64,000 bases of DNA from Neolentinus lepideus HHB14362 ss-1 (taxonomy: Eukaryota > Basidiomycota > Agaricomycetes > Gloeophyllales > Gloeophyllaceae): the NCBI GenBank assembly GCA_001632425.1, contig KV425551.1, forward strand, positions 1,040,996-1,104,995, read 5' to 3'. The position numbers were made by a program, and so were the translations under genes. Below the pieces are notes generated by a model. It searched no databases. It had not been told where the DNA came from and saw nothing but the letters and a program-made list of their open reading frames with translations. Shown piece after piece: positions 41,508-51,769 of the stretch. Position 1 is the stretch's first letter. Each line of letters begins with the position of its first letter.

Positions 41508-43016
41508 TTACGCAAAAATCGCAAGCCGGGAGTCGATGTCGACTGGGTCGTTCAGCTACAGGCAATACCGGTATTAGGACATTTATTCCTTTCACAGTAT
41601 GATTCGACGTACCCTCAGACCAATGTCAAGACCACTGATCGCCTTGATCTCCTCAGGCGTCAGGTCGAAGGTGTTGCACTCCAAGTTCTGTATGAGACGG
41701 CCGTGGTTGTTCGACTTTGGGATCACCGCGAGACCTCTCTGCGTCGCCCAGCGCAGCAGAACCTGGGACGTAGCTGCGGACAAGAACCGTCAGTGAGTCA
41801 TTTTCACCACGAACACCCGAATTCCACGTACATTTGCCCTTCGCGCTCGCGATCTCTGCGATTATACTGTGCTGCAGTAGACTTGCTGCGCCCTTGTGCG
41901 CGCCGAGTTCCACGTAACTCTGCGGGCCGAACGACGAGTACGCGGTGACTGCGATGCCGAACGTCTTGCAAAGTTGGATCAGGGGCTCTTGAGTCAGGTA
42001 TGGGTGGTGTTCGATCTGGAGCACCTGGGGCTCGTAACGTGCGTAGCGGAAGATATCGATGATCAGCGATCCCTGGCAATTACTGTGATCCACAGTGTCA
42101 GTTCTCCCTCGAATCATTTTGCATGTTCTGAACACGGACCTCAAACCAATGTTCTTCGCAAGGCCGTCATCAACGACCTTCTCCATGGCCTGCCATGTCT
42201 CGATCATGGGAGTATTTTCTGTCAATCTGTGAGTTTCCCAGACCGCAAGTAAGGCTGCAGAACCAGAACTCACGAAGGTAGACCTTGCCGTCGTCGCCGA
42301 ACCACTCGGGAGGGTACCGGTGGCCAGGGTCAACATATTTCAGGGTGATGGGGAAGTGAATGAGGTACAGGTCGAAGTAGTCGAGGCCCCAGTCAGCGAG
42401 CTGCTTGCGGGCGAGGGCAGCGACATGCTCCTTGGCATGGAAGGTGTTCCACAGCTATGGTCACATCAGTAGGATGGTTTGACAAAGTATGGTGGCTCCT
42501 TGCCTTGGAGGTAATGACTGTAATTGACAATTAACGGACAGACAGACAGATTTATTGCGTCTAGAACTCACAGAGGTCCTCGCGCTTAACAAGGCCCGCC
42601 TCGATGGCCCTGCGAACACCCTCACCAGCCTGCTTCTCATTGCCGTAGTCACCAGCACCGTCCAAGAGACGGTAGCCAGCTTTGATAGCGTTGAAGACGG
42701 TCTGAAATACAAAGCTCAACAACTGCTCTAATTTTGTACTTGATAGAGATTAGACGGACCTCTGCGCAAGTGTCCTTGTTGACCTAGACGGGATAGATCA
42801 GGTACGCTCTTTACACATGGTTGTGTATGTCTGACATACCTTCCACAGACCGAAGCTATGCGCCGATGCACGTTCAACACTCGGAAGAAACTGTTGGACG
42901 TCCACAGCACTCACCCTACGAGAGGCATCTGTCCAAGCCCATGAGCAAATGTTATCTAAAATTACGCGCACAAATCGCACCTTTTGCCCAGTTCTCTTGA
43001 GGACAATGGAAGCCAT
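41508..43016 (-). CDS. Aldo/keto reductase, xylose-reductase type
   Basis: NAD(P)H-dependent reductase of the AKR2-like group. The catalytic tetrad is visible: Asp and Tyr in [14 protein letters not shown], Lys in FITSKLWNT and His in YLIHFPI. Other marks are [32 protein letters not shown] and the cofactor motif VIPKSN. The start [12 protein letters not shown] (43016) is followed by three microexons: 42928-42915 (14 nt, MPLVG), 42855-42840 (16 nt, FGLWK) and 42783-42760 (24 nt, VNKDTCAE). The last exon ends [15 protein letters not shown] with stop 41508. D-xylose or a similar aldose is the likely substrate. It is divergent from the ketopantoate-reductase-like gene, with 697 bases between starts. 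Confidence 0.86.
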
Positions 43017-43713
43017 TGCAGCGAGTGTATCTGGTAAGCTAGTTTGGTCTGTGAAAGTACGGGAAAACCGTCTGAGGTCTGCGATGGGGTGATGGGAGGA
43101 TATATGTACCACGGAGACGGAGGACCAGCGGTGTGCGGGCCGTGTTGGGTGATACCCCTCATGACTGCTGGTGGTAACTTCCGGTCTGCCATTCGCTCTA
43201 GAACAGAGTCTCCTTGCGCTCAATTGACAATTCCGATCTCCGACATTTCTCCTGCAGGTCAGCGAGAGCAGTGACGTCCAAAGAGACTAATGTTAGAGGA
43301 ACGGTTCTCGTCATACGGGGGGGTACCCTGTACCGATATTGATGCTGCGAAGTGCGGGGTAGAAGTAGTAAATAGGAGTGAAATCATTAGCAGAAAATGA
43401 CAGATAGAAAAGGCAATTCAAGAATGTGGCCGCAACGCCCTGAACATTTGCCTTTTTCGGAGTCAATTTCTTCTTCCTCACTGCTGCGTCCGAAAGCCTG
43501 TAGGCTGATATTCGACTCTGCTGGCGGCGAGACAGACGTCTCGGATGCTCTGGACAGCTAGCTGTGTCCTATCTCGTTGGTGATACGTGGAGGACGAACA
43601 AGACGAAGGTACGCATGCCTGTACCATGTCGATCGAGGTTGTGTAATATCGTACTCAGTGGACAGGCAGAGTCTGACAAGCCATACAATACATCGTTCCT
43701 TTGAACTTTCGGA
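43017..43713. promoter_or_regulatory. Divergent intergenic region, AKR and PanE-like genes
   Basis: Holds the promoters of the minus-strand aldo/keto reductase and the plus-strand reductase. A G-run with an adjacent GGTACC-type inverted repeat occurs at about 43318-43340. No gene or clear TATA box seen. Confidence 0.45.
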
Positions 43714-44967
43714 ATGCGTTTTCATGTTGTAGGTCTAGGCTCGATTGGAACTCTCCTTGCTTTCCACCTCCGGCGCGGCCTCGACCCCAAGCATGTCATC
43801 CACCTCGTACACAAGACCAATGGCTTAGCTGAGACAGCTCGCCTCGAAGGAGGCCACATTGGGGTCGAGTACAACGGTGTCTACCTGAGCGAGACGGGAT
43901 TCAAGCATGAAGGATTCGAGCCAGCCTCTCGAATCTACCGTGATACGGTCAGACAGGGTCGAGCGATAAGGTCGGCCAAGGCGAGTGGAGAGGAAAAGCT
44001 AGGAATCGCACAAATGCCCGAAATTTTGCAGAGCACTCAAATCGAGTCGTTGTTCGTAACAACAAAGGCGCATGCTGTGTATCATGTCATTGAAGGCCTT
44101 CTCCCCCGTCTTTCGCCTCGTTGCACCATCGTTCTCGGAGTGAACGGGATGGGCGTTTACGAAGGCCTCGTAAGCACATTCTTCCGCAACCCGGAAACTC
44201 GTCCCCACTTCATCCTGATGTCAAATACTCACGGCGCATGGCTGAAAAGACCCGGGCGCGCTATCCACTCCGGTTTAGGCACTATGCAATTCGGCATCGT
44301 CCCCGACCCTCGAGGGCGCGACTTCGAAGCGTCTATGCACTCCGGAGGACTCTTGAGTCTGCCCCATTCGCGACGATGCAATCTAAACGACATCGCCCTC
44401 CCGAACAACGACCCGCACGGTACGGAGTACGTCTCCCTACGGAACACCATCACCGCGTTCCTCAGTATGAAGGACCTACACACCGAGTGGCTGCCCATGT
44501 CCGAGCTGCAGCTCGCGATGCGGCGCAAGCTCGTCGCGAACGCGGTCATCAATCCGCTCACGGCGCTGATGAACTGCCGTAACGGTGAGCTCTTTCGGAC
44601 AGAGGAGAGTATACGCATTCTCAGGCGCGTATGTAAAGAGGCCGAGCGGGTGTTCTCTGTCGACATACGCTCGCAACCGCGTGGCTTCGAGACACCGGAG
44701 GACCCAGCCCCTCAGGGCGATCCTGTGCCTCCGTCTCTACAGTCAGCGGGCTTGATCCGGAATTGTTTGAACGTTGCAAAGCAGACTGCACACAATTTCT
44801 CGTCGATGCTGCTCGACATCCAGCACGGGAGGCAGACGGAGATTGATTACATCAATGGGTATTTGGTGAAGTTGGGGAGCCATCATAGGGTGAAGATGGG
44901 GACTACGTCGATGCTGGCTAGTCTCATCAAGATGCGAGGCACTGTTCCCTCTAGGCCGTTGCTGTAA
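43714..44967 (+). CDS. 2-dehydropantoate 2-reductase-like (PanE/ApbA)
   Basis: Ketopantoate reductase family; in pantothenate synthesis this enzyme reduces ketopantoate to pantoate with NADPH. Intron-less, 417 residues, longer than bacterial PanE but normal for fungal members. The N-terminus is the cofactor Rossmann motif VVGLGSIGTLLAFHLR. Family blocks are FVTTKAHAVYHVIEGLLPRL, VLGVNGMGVYEG, MRRKLVANAVINPLTALMNC with the catalytic Lys/Asn region, and the C-terminal SSMLLDIQHGRQTEIDYING. It ends TVPSRPLL at 44967. A specific role in pantothenate synthesis is inferred; fungal genomes carry several paralogs of this family. Confidence 0.87.
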   Translation: MRFHVVGLGSIGTLLAFHLRRGLDPKHVIHLVHKTNGLAETARLEGGHIGVEYNGVYLSETGFKHEGFEPASRIYRDTVRQGRAIRSAKASGEEKLGIAQMPEILQSTQIESLFVTTKAHAVYHVIEGLLPRLSPRCTIVLGVNGMGVYEGLVSTFFRNPETRPHFILMSNTHGAWLKRPGRAIHSGLGTMQFGIVPDPRGRDFEASMHSGGLLSLPHSRRCNLNDIALPNNDPHGTEYVSLRNTITAFLSMKDLHTEWLPMSELQLAMRRKLVANAVINPLTALMNCRNGELFRTEESIRILRRVCKEAERVFSVDIRSQPRGFETPEDPAPQGDPVPPSLQSAGLIRNCLNVAKQTAHNFSSMLLDIQHGRQTEIDYINGYLVKLGSHHRVKMGTTSMLASLIKMRGTVPSRPLL

Positions 44968-45416
44968 TGGACATCGAGTCGCAGACTCGTGCCCTGTTCC
45001 TGGTCGTTTCTAGGTGAATTTGCGCCGTATTCGCGGATGGCGCTGAAGAACGGAGTAGTATTATTTCTAAACCTCAAGGCACTGCGCCCGGCGTGTGCTC
45101 GGGAAGGAGAGGTTGCCTGCCGTATCGCCATTCGGAAGACAAAATCACTATCCGAATTATGGCGCTAGGAAAAGGATAAGCTCAGACCCATCGAGGTACC
45201 TATAGATTGCTCAACCAGTGATTGGGGTCGCCGGGAGGGTTGTGGGGGAAGGTGTCGATGCTTCGGGGCTGAGTGTGCCATGATCCTAGGGTCAGTATGA
45301 CGAGGTATTAATGGGCGTCGCTTGCAGACAACAGGAAAACATATAACAGTTTATAGAGATACAGATATACAGTAGTTCTAATAAATCTGTGGCAGCGATC
45401 TCGAACTCGGGGGTCC
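44968..45416. other. Convergent intergenic region
   Basis: Lies between the 3' ends of the PanE-like gene and the first O-fucosyltransferase-like gene. No gene seen. Confidence 0.5.
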
Positions 45417-47231
45417 TCAGGTGGGAGGGCCCCACGGCACGAAGCGTGCTATTCCCCCGTGCCAATCTCGAATGCGGCGCGCTGCTATTAGAGACATCGT
45501 TGACGCTTCAGTACCCACAAATCCAGCCCCGCCGGACTGTATGATGGCGTCGATAAAAGTCGGGTACCTGTGGTACCTATCTTTCAGTATATGACCCTTA
45601 CTAGATATAAACTTTGACTGACCAAGGGCCCAGAATTTCGACCACCTTCTCCCTCTTGTAGTCTACCCAGGTGAAGCCATGGCTCGCGACCAGATCCCAC
45701 CATGCAGGGTCTCTCTCGTCGCTCGTCATTACGACGTGCTCGTTCGGGATGGAAACACCGTCCCTCTCGAGGATCTCCTGCTGGGCTTGGCTGACAGCTT
45801 CGGCGATCGTAGATACGGACACGAAGCAGTAGACGGACGACAAGATGCCGTCAGGGACCTCCCCACAGAAGCGGTCGAAATCTCCGTGGCGGGCATGAAT
45901 GGCGATATACTGATAAAGGTGCATCGGCAACACTGGATGAAGAAGGAATGCAATTGAACGTACAGGTGGGATATCGGAGCTGGGTGAGACTTTCAGGGCA
46001 CGTCTGAGATAGTACATAGCGAGAGTCTCCATCTTCGGCGTCCATCTAAAGTGTTGTAGCGCATATCTCCATCCTGGGCTGTATTCTTTCTCGTATTCGA
46101 AATCCTGATCATAAGCGTGTCAGATGACGACCGCGAGCGCGCGAACGTGACGACAATGTCTGACCTCGAAAGCAGTCACGTAATACAAATAATCGAAACA
46201 AGCCAGCTGCTCGTCTGGAGGCAATAATGCGCCATTCTGAGGCGAAGGCAAAGGTTGCCCAAGATTTCTTGCGCGGTTTTCAGGGAAAGTCAGAGGGGCG
46301 AGCTTCCAAAACCGCGTGTGGGACTGACTTCCTTCGCGAACCCAATCAGGAACGGCGGTATATGATATATCTGAGCCACACAGGTCAACTGAAGGATATA
46401 ACGAAACTCAACCTTTGAGACGCGCCTAAGCCAATATCGTAAACAGCTCTGTTCATTCGTGGGCCAACCGTTTGGCCATCTGGACCCGAAGACACGGTTG
46501 TCCACACGCTCCAGCAGCCGAACTCGTCTATTTCTTCGCTGTTTGGATCCTTGACCTGATGCCATTCCAGCACGGGAAAGCCCAGGTCTTTTTTTAGCCG
46601 CGGGACGTCGAATACTTCGCCGAAGGGGATCCCTGGGACCTCCCAGGTGCCCACATGGGTTTCTGGAGTGAAGGCAGGAATGATTGGGATGCGGTCTGTG
46701 ATCTTCGCCAGGTATATGAGGTTTCCCTGGTAGCGAAACATTGGTCAACGCCCGGACTGCTCTGGTGGAGGCAACTTACCATCGTCATAACATCATTAGC
46801 TGCGTCGGTGTTGTTTGTTAGCTTGTGCGCCATCATATATCTGAATGCAGGGACGAACTCCAGCCAGCCCCATACCAGGATGTTATGTATTTAGTGTCGT
46901 TACGAAGGTTATCTAGATACCAAGCCTGCTTCAAGCTGTGAACATCCACGATATAAAAAAGACTCGTACCTCTAAAGGAGGAAGTGGGTGCACCAACCAG
47001 GTAAGACAGAGGATCAAATTTATCCTCGTCCTTGACCTGGGGCTGATCACATTGTACAATCGATTGCGAGGGATACTCTGACTGGATGCCCAGTGAAGCG
47101 CGGTGTTCTTCTGCCCTCTCTTCCGAGAGCGGCCCAACTTGAAAATACAGGACAAAAGTAAAGACTGTGAATCCGAACACGAGACCGAGAAGGCGCCTTT
47201 TGCGCAGTGACGGCGAGTGTCGGTTATCCAT
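45417..47231 (-). CDS. O-fucosyltransferase-like protein, paralog 1
   Basis: Type II membrane protein with a basic tail (MDNRHSPSLRKRRLL) and one anchor helix (GLVFGFTVFTFVLYF), so probably lumenal in ER/Golgi. The lumenal part matches the basidiomycete GDP-fucose O-fucosyltransferase-like family: DNLRNDTKYITSW, NLIYLAKITDRIPIIPAFTP, VLEWHQVKD, LPPDEQLACFDYLYYV, the donor-site block YIAIHARHGDFDRFCG and MTSDERDPAWWD. The C-terminal exon has GGAGFVGTEASTMSLIAARR and ends WGPPT at 45417. The intron before DISYT starts GC instead of GT at about 46425. Acceptor unknown. It is separated from paralog 2 by a mobile element. Confidence 0.72.
46369..46425 (-). other. GC-AG type intron in paralog 1
   Basis: Phase and the conserved junction L-DISYT force exon ending ...GGCTTAG and intron starting GCGCGT. 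The same position in paralogs 2 and 3 starts GTTCGT and GTACGC. Use of a GT at 46421 would break the frame. Confidence 0.6.
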
Positions 47232-47565
47232 TACAAGATTACACAAGAGAGTAGGGAAAGAACATAGAACAAAAGAGTGTTACACGACGGGAGTCGCAAA
47301 GACGATCGCGTCCGACGACGCAGGATGACGATTTATACCGCTGAGGTTTGGTCGCACCTCAACAGGAGGCTCGTGCATGGCGTTTATCAACCCCTGCATC
47401 CAGGCCGGAGACGCAGCCGCGGATAGTAAACTGATCATGTTTTTGAAGTGTTGTGGCGGAAGATACAGCCGTGCCTGGTTAAGATCCCTTCGATCGACGC
47501 ACTCAGTCCCAATTCGGGCGGATGCTTGACAAATCCAGAAATCTTCTCATCCAACCAAACCATTA
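47232..47565. other. Upstream region of paralog 1
   Basis: Promoter and 5' UTR of paralog 1 up to the left end of the inserted element. No gene seen. Confidence 0.45.
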
Positions 47566-47604
47566 GGGGGGGTCAGAGTGGCCGGTTTTGCGTCGGTTCT
47601 GACC
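47566..47604 (+). repeat. Left terminal inverted repeat
   Basis: 39 bases, starting with a seven-G run followed by TCAGAGTGGCCGGTTTTGCG, matching the right end without mismatch. Confidence 0.85.
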
Positions 47605-49162
47605 CCCGGTTCTGACCTGTGCATAAACATTACACTTTTGTAGTCCTCTGTAGTCTTATAACAAACATTTGTATGGACACTACAAAATCCAAATTTGGTT
47701 GTATAGTAAGCCCCGCCGCTGCTACAGGCATCAAATTTCGAGCTACTCCCCGTCCGGCACAACTACTGTGGCGGGTCAGGAAGTCGGACAGCCTGCCTAC
47801 TCGGACAGCGGGCTGCTCCACACTCACTCTGTAATCTTTAGACCACATAATTTATATCATTCGAGAGCTAGACTTTACATCTGTATTCTCTGAAAATTTC
47901 AGAGCAATATGACTCAAAACAAGAGAGATATCATAGCTAGAGTTGTCGCTACTTGCCGGTTAGGCTGTTTCTCACACTCGCGCTCACCCTTCTTCGCTCA
48001 ACATCATCGACCTGAGGATTATCTGTCACTCCATGGCTCTCCAAATGTATACTGCTTTATTCTACAGCTCTCTGGCTATGGTTCAACATGCTCACTATGG
48101 AATTTGGAGCTTGCTATCAGGCACTATTGGTCTGACAAAGTGGGCTCTCTGGTCTATGCAGCAACCCGGCTGGCTCGACTTCAGTGCCATACCCTGTCCT
48201 CAACTCCACACTTTAGCTCAAAACACCAGACTTAAACAATATAGTTATGGATGTGGTTACACTGGTATTTTTTTCTCTATTCATACTGGTGCTGGGATGA
48301 GTTGGGAATGCAGAATCTGGGTCGGAAGGGTCTAAGTGGTTGAGTAAAAACCAAAAGGAGGATATGCCGGTGGAGGGTTGGAGATGTTACAATGACCATG
48401 TGTAATACATTTTAGACCTATATGATGATGTTTGAGCCCAAATCCTGTGGACTGAACTGTGTGCTATTGGAAGGGGTGCCCATTTGTTTCATTCATTGCC
48501 TGTGGCTGCATGGCTCTTGGCTTTGGGATGCACACAGTTGCATAGAAAATACACTGCTTCTCACTGTTTGTTGGGCACTGTATCACTCTAATAGTCAGAA
48601 CTGAAGTATTGGTGGACTTCTGGGGGGATTCACCCTGAAAAATTACAAGCTGTGGTGCTGTCCGAGTAGGCGGTCCTCAGCCACAATGGGCCATGTTGAA
48701 GGAATAAATTCCTCCTGTCACATACTTAACATGTAAAATTACAAAAGATACATAGGATGATAGAGGCAATGTCTGCCGTCAATTTGAAGAAAATATTGAG
48801 TAGATACAATAACCTGAGGGTGCAGGATGGGGCAAACACTGTAGTGTGTCCGAGTACTAGGCCCTGCACAGTATTTGGGCACTACTACTTCTCCTGTTCA
48901 CCCCCTATGGCTGGTAAGAGAAAGAAGCCTGAGGAGGGTGATTCCACAAAGCCTTCATGTTGAGGAGAAAGACAAATGGTGATTCACAGAGTTGTAATCA
49001 AGTCAATACATGTGTCTACAAATCATGGAAGCTACTACAAAGTGTCTATATTAGTATATAATATGCGATGCAGAACCGAGGGTGAAAATCGGTGCGGTCA
49101 GAGTGGGAGCCGGTTCTGGTGTGCAGGACCGATGCAGAACCGGGGGTCAGATCTTCAGAACC

Positions 49163-49201
49163 GGTCAGAACCGACGCAAAACCGGCCACTCTGACCCCCC
49201 C
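49163..49201 (-). repeat. Right terminal inverted repeat
   Basis: Perfect inverse of the left repeat, ending CTCTGAC followed by seven C and then the TA flank. Confidence 0.85.
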
Positions 49202-49251
49202 TATTAGTCCCGTATATTGTTACAAATTACGATACATAAATACATATATAA

Positions 49252-51127
49252 CTAGTGGTTCCAAACAACAGTCCGTGTAACTCCCTGCTGCCAGTCTTCG
49301 GTTCTTTTCTGTGCGAGTAGCGACATGGTGGACATGTCGGTCCCAACGAATCCAACGCCAGATGATTGGATCACGGCATCAATAAGCACAGGATACCTAT
49401 TTTGCGCCAGGAGAATCGCGGTTAATGAGAGCACCCAATAGACGCATATTCGACCTGCACGTACCATTGGCCGTAAAGCTCAGCGGTCCTTTCCTTCTCG
49501 TGATCCGCCCATGTCCATCCTAGCGCGGCGACCTCGTCCCACCACGCAGGATCCTTCTCGTCGCTGTTCATAATGACACGGGTGACTCGAATACCTCTGC
49601 GTGTCCACAATTCTTCTTGGACTTCTGACACGGCCTTGGCAAACATTTCTAGAGTGGCGAAGCACCCGTCTGTGTTCCAATCCGGGCAGTGAATTTTGAA
49701 ATCGCCTCTCCGGAAGTGGATGGAGATAAACTGGAACGGCGCTCGTGTGAGATCGTGCGCCAGGTGAATATCACTGGAACTCACAGGAGGAATATCAGAC
49801 CCATCTGGCACGTCCAGAGTTCGCCTAATGTAGCCTTGCGCCAAGTCATTGAGACCTTTCGCCCATCTCATATGTCGGACGACATCCCGCCAGACGGGGC
49901 TATATTCTTCATAATATTCAAAAGTCTAAGAGCGCATTATCGACGGTTTGATCAAGGGATTAAATCGGTGTGGATGCTGCTTACCTTGTAGACACCAATA
50001 TAATACAGAATGTCGAAGCACAACACCTGCTCGTCGGGTGGCAATGCGACGCCGCGCTGCTTCGACGGGCGGGGCGTGCCCAGGTGCCGCGCACGATAGT
50101 CCGGAAACCCGAGCGCCGCCAAGCCCCAGAAGCTCGCGTGGTCGTTCCCGAGCATGGAAGCCTCGTCGGGAACGCGAGTGTATGATATGTCTGCACGCAG
50201 CGTGAGCACCGAGCATGACTTGGGCGCATGGAAGCTACTATACGAACCGAGTCCCAGCGTATTTTCTCCCCGATGGGGCCGTGGCTTTCGAGTGCCATCG
50301 CGATCCTCGTGCACGGTCTCCCAGACGCTCCAGCAGCCGAGCTCGTCTACTTCCTTGCTGTCACGTTGCTTCACCTCGTGCCATTCGAGGAGAGGCTTTC
50401 GCAACACAGAGGAGAGGTGGGTGAGGTCGAAGACGTCGCTGGCAAGAACTGGCCCGGCGCTGGCGTTTACGTGAGACGGCGTAAATGGAGGAATGATGGG
50501 GATACGATCTGATATCAACCCGAGATATATCATGTTGCCCTGCAAGAATCCCGAGTTAGTAACATAAGCCATCGTCGACCCGTATGCGATATTTACCATG
50601 GCCATGACATCGTTAGCTGTTCAATTATAAGCCGTCAGAATTCAAGGTGTCAGACGAATCGACCGTAAAATATACGCACTCCATCCAGCAGCGTCCCAAG
50701 AAGTTATATATTTTGCATCACTTCTGAGATTATCTCGAAACTTGGCGGCAGGCGGCCCCAGGACATAAGACTTTTCCCATTCATTCATCACCGCCTGCTT
50801 GACCACAGGACAATCCACCGCACTCGTCGCAAGAGTGCCGTTGACTCCGAGGACCTGGGACGACAGCGCCGAGCCGGCTCTCGACACCGTATTTCCGAGC
50901 AGAACCAGCGAAGACAGACAAAGCAGCAGAGCACATATAAACAAAACAAAGAGCGGACGACCATACCGTAACAACGGCGAGAGCCTTCCTGGAAACGAGT
51001 GTGCGGGTTTGTAAGGAGAGTCGGGTAGATTATCTGCATTGTCTTCACGGCCGGCTACAGACAGCAACGGCTCTCTAAACGACGGAGTCACGGGAGAGAT
51101 CAGCCATGCCTCCCTCCTGGTAGCCAT
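49252..51127 (-). CDS. O-fucosyltransferase-like protein, paralog 2
   Basis: Second member of the tandem family. The N-terminal cytosolic tail is longer than in paralog 1 and the anchor helix is PLFVLFICALLLCLSSLVLL (about 50930-50990). Shared blocks are DNLRSDAKYITSW, NMIYLGLISDRIPIIPPFTP, PLLEWHEVKQ, ELGCWSVWETVHED, DISYTRVPDE and LPPDEQVLCFDILYYI. The donor-site block is FISIHFRRGDFKIHC, with Arg where the others have His, then MNSDEKDPAWWDEVAALGWT. It ends GFVGTDMSTMSLLAQKRTED, then the stop at 49252. Transcribed in the same direction as paralogs 1 and 3. The start MATRREAWLISP (51127) leads into the membrane segment. Function is inferred from the family. Confidence 0.72.
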
Positions 51128-51769
51128 CCTGAATCCGAGCGAGAGCCTCGGGGGTGTTCAGCGACCGCGAGCTAAGATGAAGACGCAAACAAATTATCCA
51201 GAGAACAACACGGACCGCGATCAATTAACTCAATTAACTCTGTTAAGGGGCAGCCTGGAATGCACGATCAAATTAACGAGGAGGTCTTAGATGCGCCCCT
51301 GACCCGGTATGTTCTGTACCGGCGGGACAACAGAACGTCCCTGGACCTGGCGGATGGTTACCGGTAGACTTGTGTCGTGTGCTCCTGAGGAATTGTAGCT
51401 TGACTCTGTTCTCTTCCTGCTTTCCGGAGGTCCCCCCCTGGAACGATGGCTGCATGCCTGCAAGTACTGTTGCGTCGACTTCGGCTCCCTGTATGCTGGT
51501 CAACGCAAAGAATTACACGATGAAGGCGAACAGACCTCTGCCATAGGCGCCCACCAAGAAGCTTGCCACAGACGCTCGCAAAGGTTCCTCCCACCACTTT
51601 CGAAACTTGGGTATCACTATTCATAGTCGTACGTACACGAATGCATCGTGGCTAAAACTAGCTAAGTCCTCGAGTCCGCTCACCAGGCAAGCGCCCAAAC
51701 AAACAGCACACTCGAAAGCAAAGTCCACGACACGTAAAAAGTCCATGCTATGCAAAGTACTGTCCCCCT
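51128..51769. other. Intergenic between paralogs 2 and 3
   Basis: Holds the paralog 2 promoter and the paralog 3 3' UTR. Only short frames without domains occur. Confidence 0.5.

Larger units (their letters stand above)
47566..49201. mobile_element. Terminal-inverted-repeat element, 1.6 kb, TA target duplication
   Basis: The left end begins with seven G then TCAGAGTGGCCGG; the right end is the exact inverse ending in seven C. The perfect inverted repeat is 39 bases (47566-47604 with 49163-49201), and a TA dinucleotide flanks each side (47564-47565 and 49202-49203), as for TA-specific transposons. Extra copies of GGTTCTGACC-like units lie just inside both ends. The interior is AT-rich, with open frames of at most 108 codons and no transposase motif, so it seems non-autonomous. 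It sits between O-fucosyltransferase-like paralogs 1 and 2. Confidence 0.85.

Noticed and set aside
47909..48335. Open frames of 100-108 codons inside the TIR element
   Set aside because: They overlap each other in different frames, lack transposase motifs and lie in AT-rich DNA; not supported as genes.
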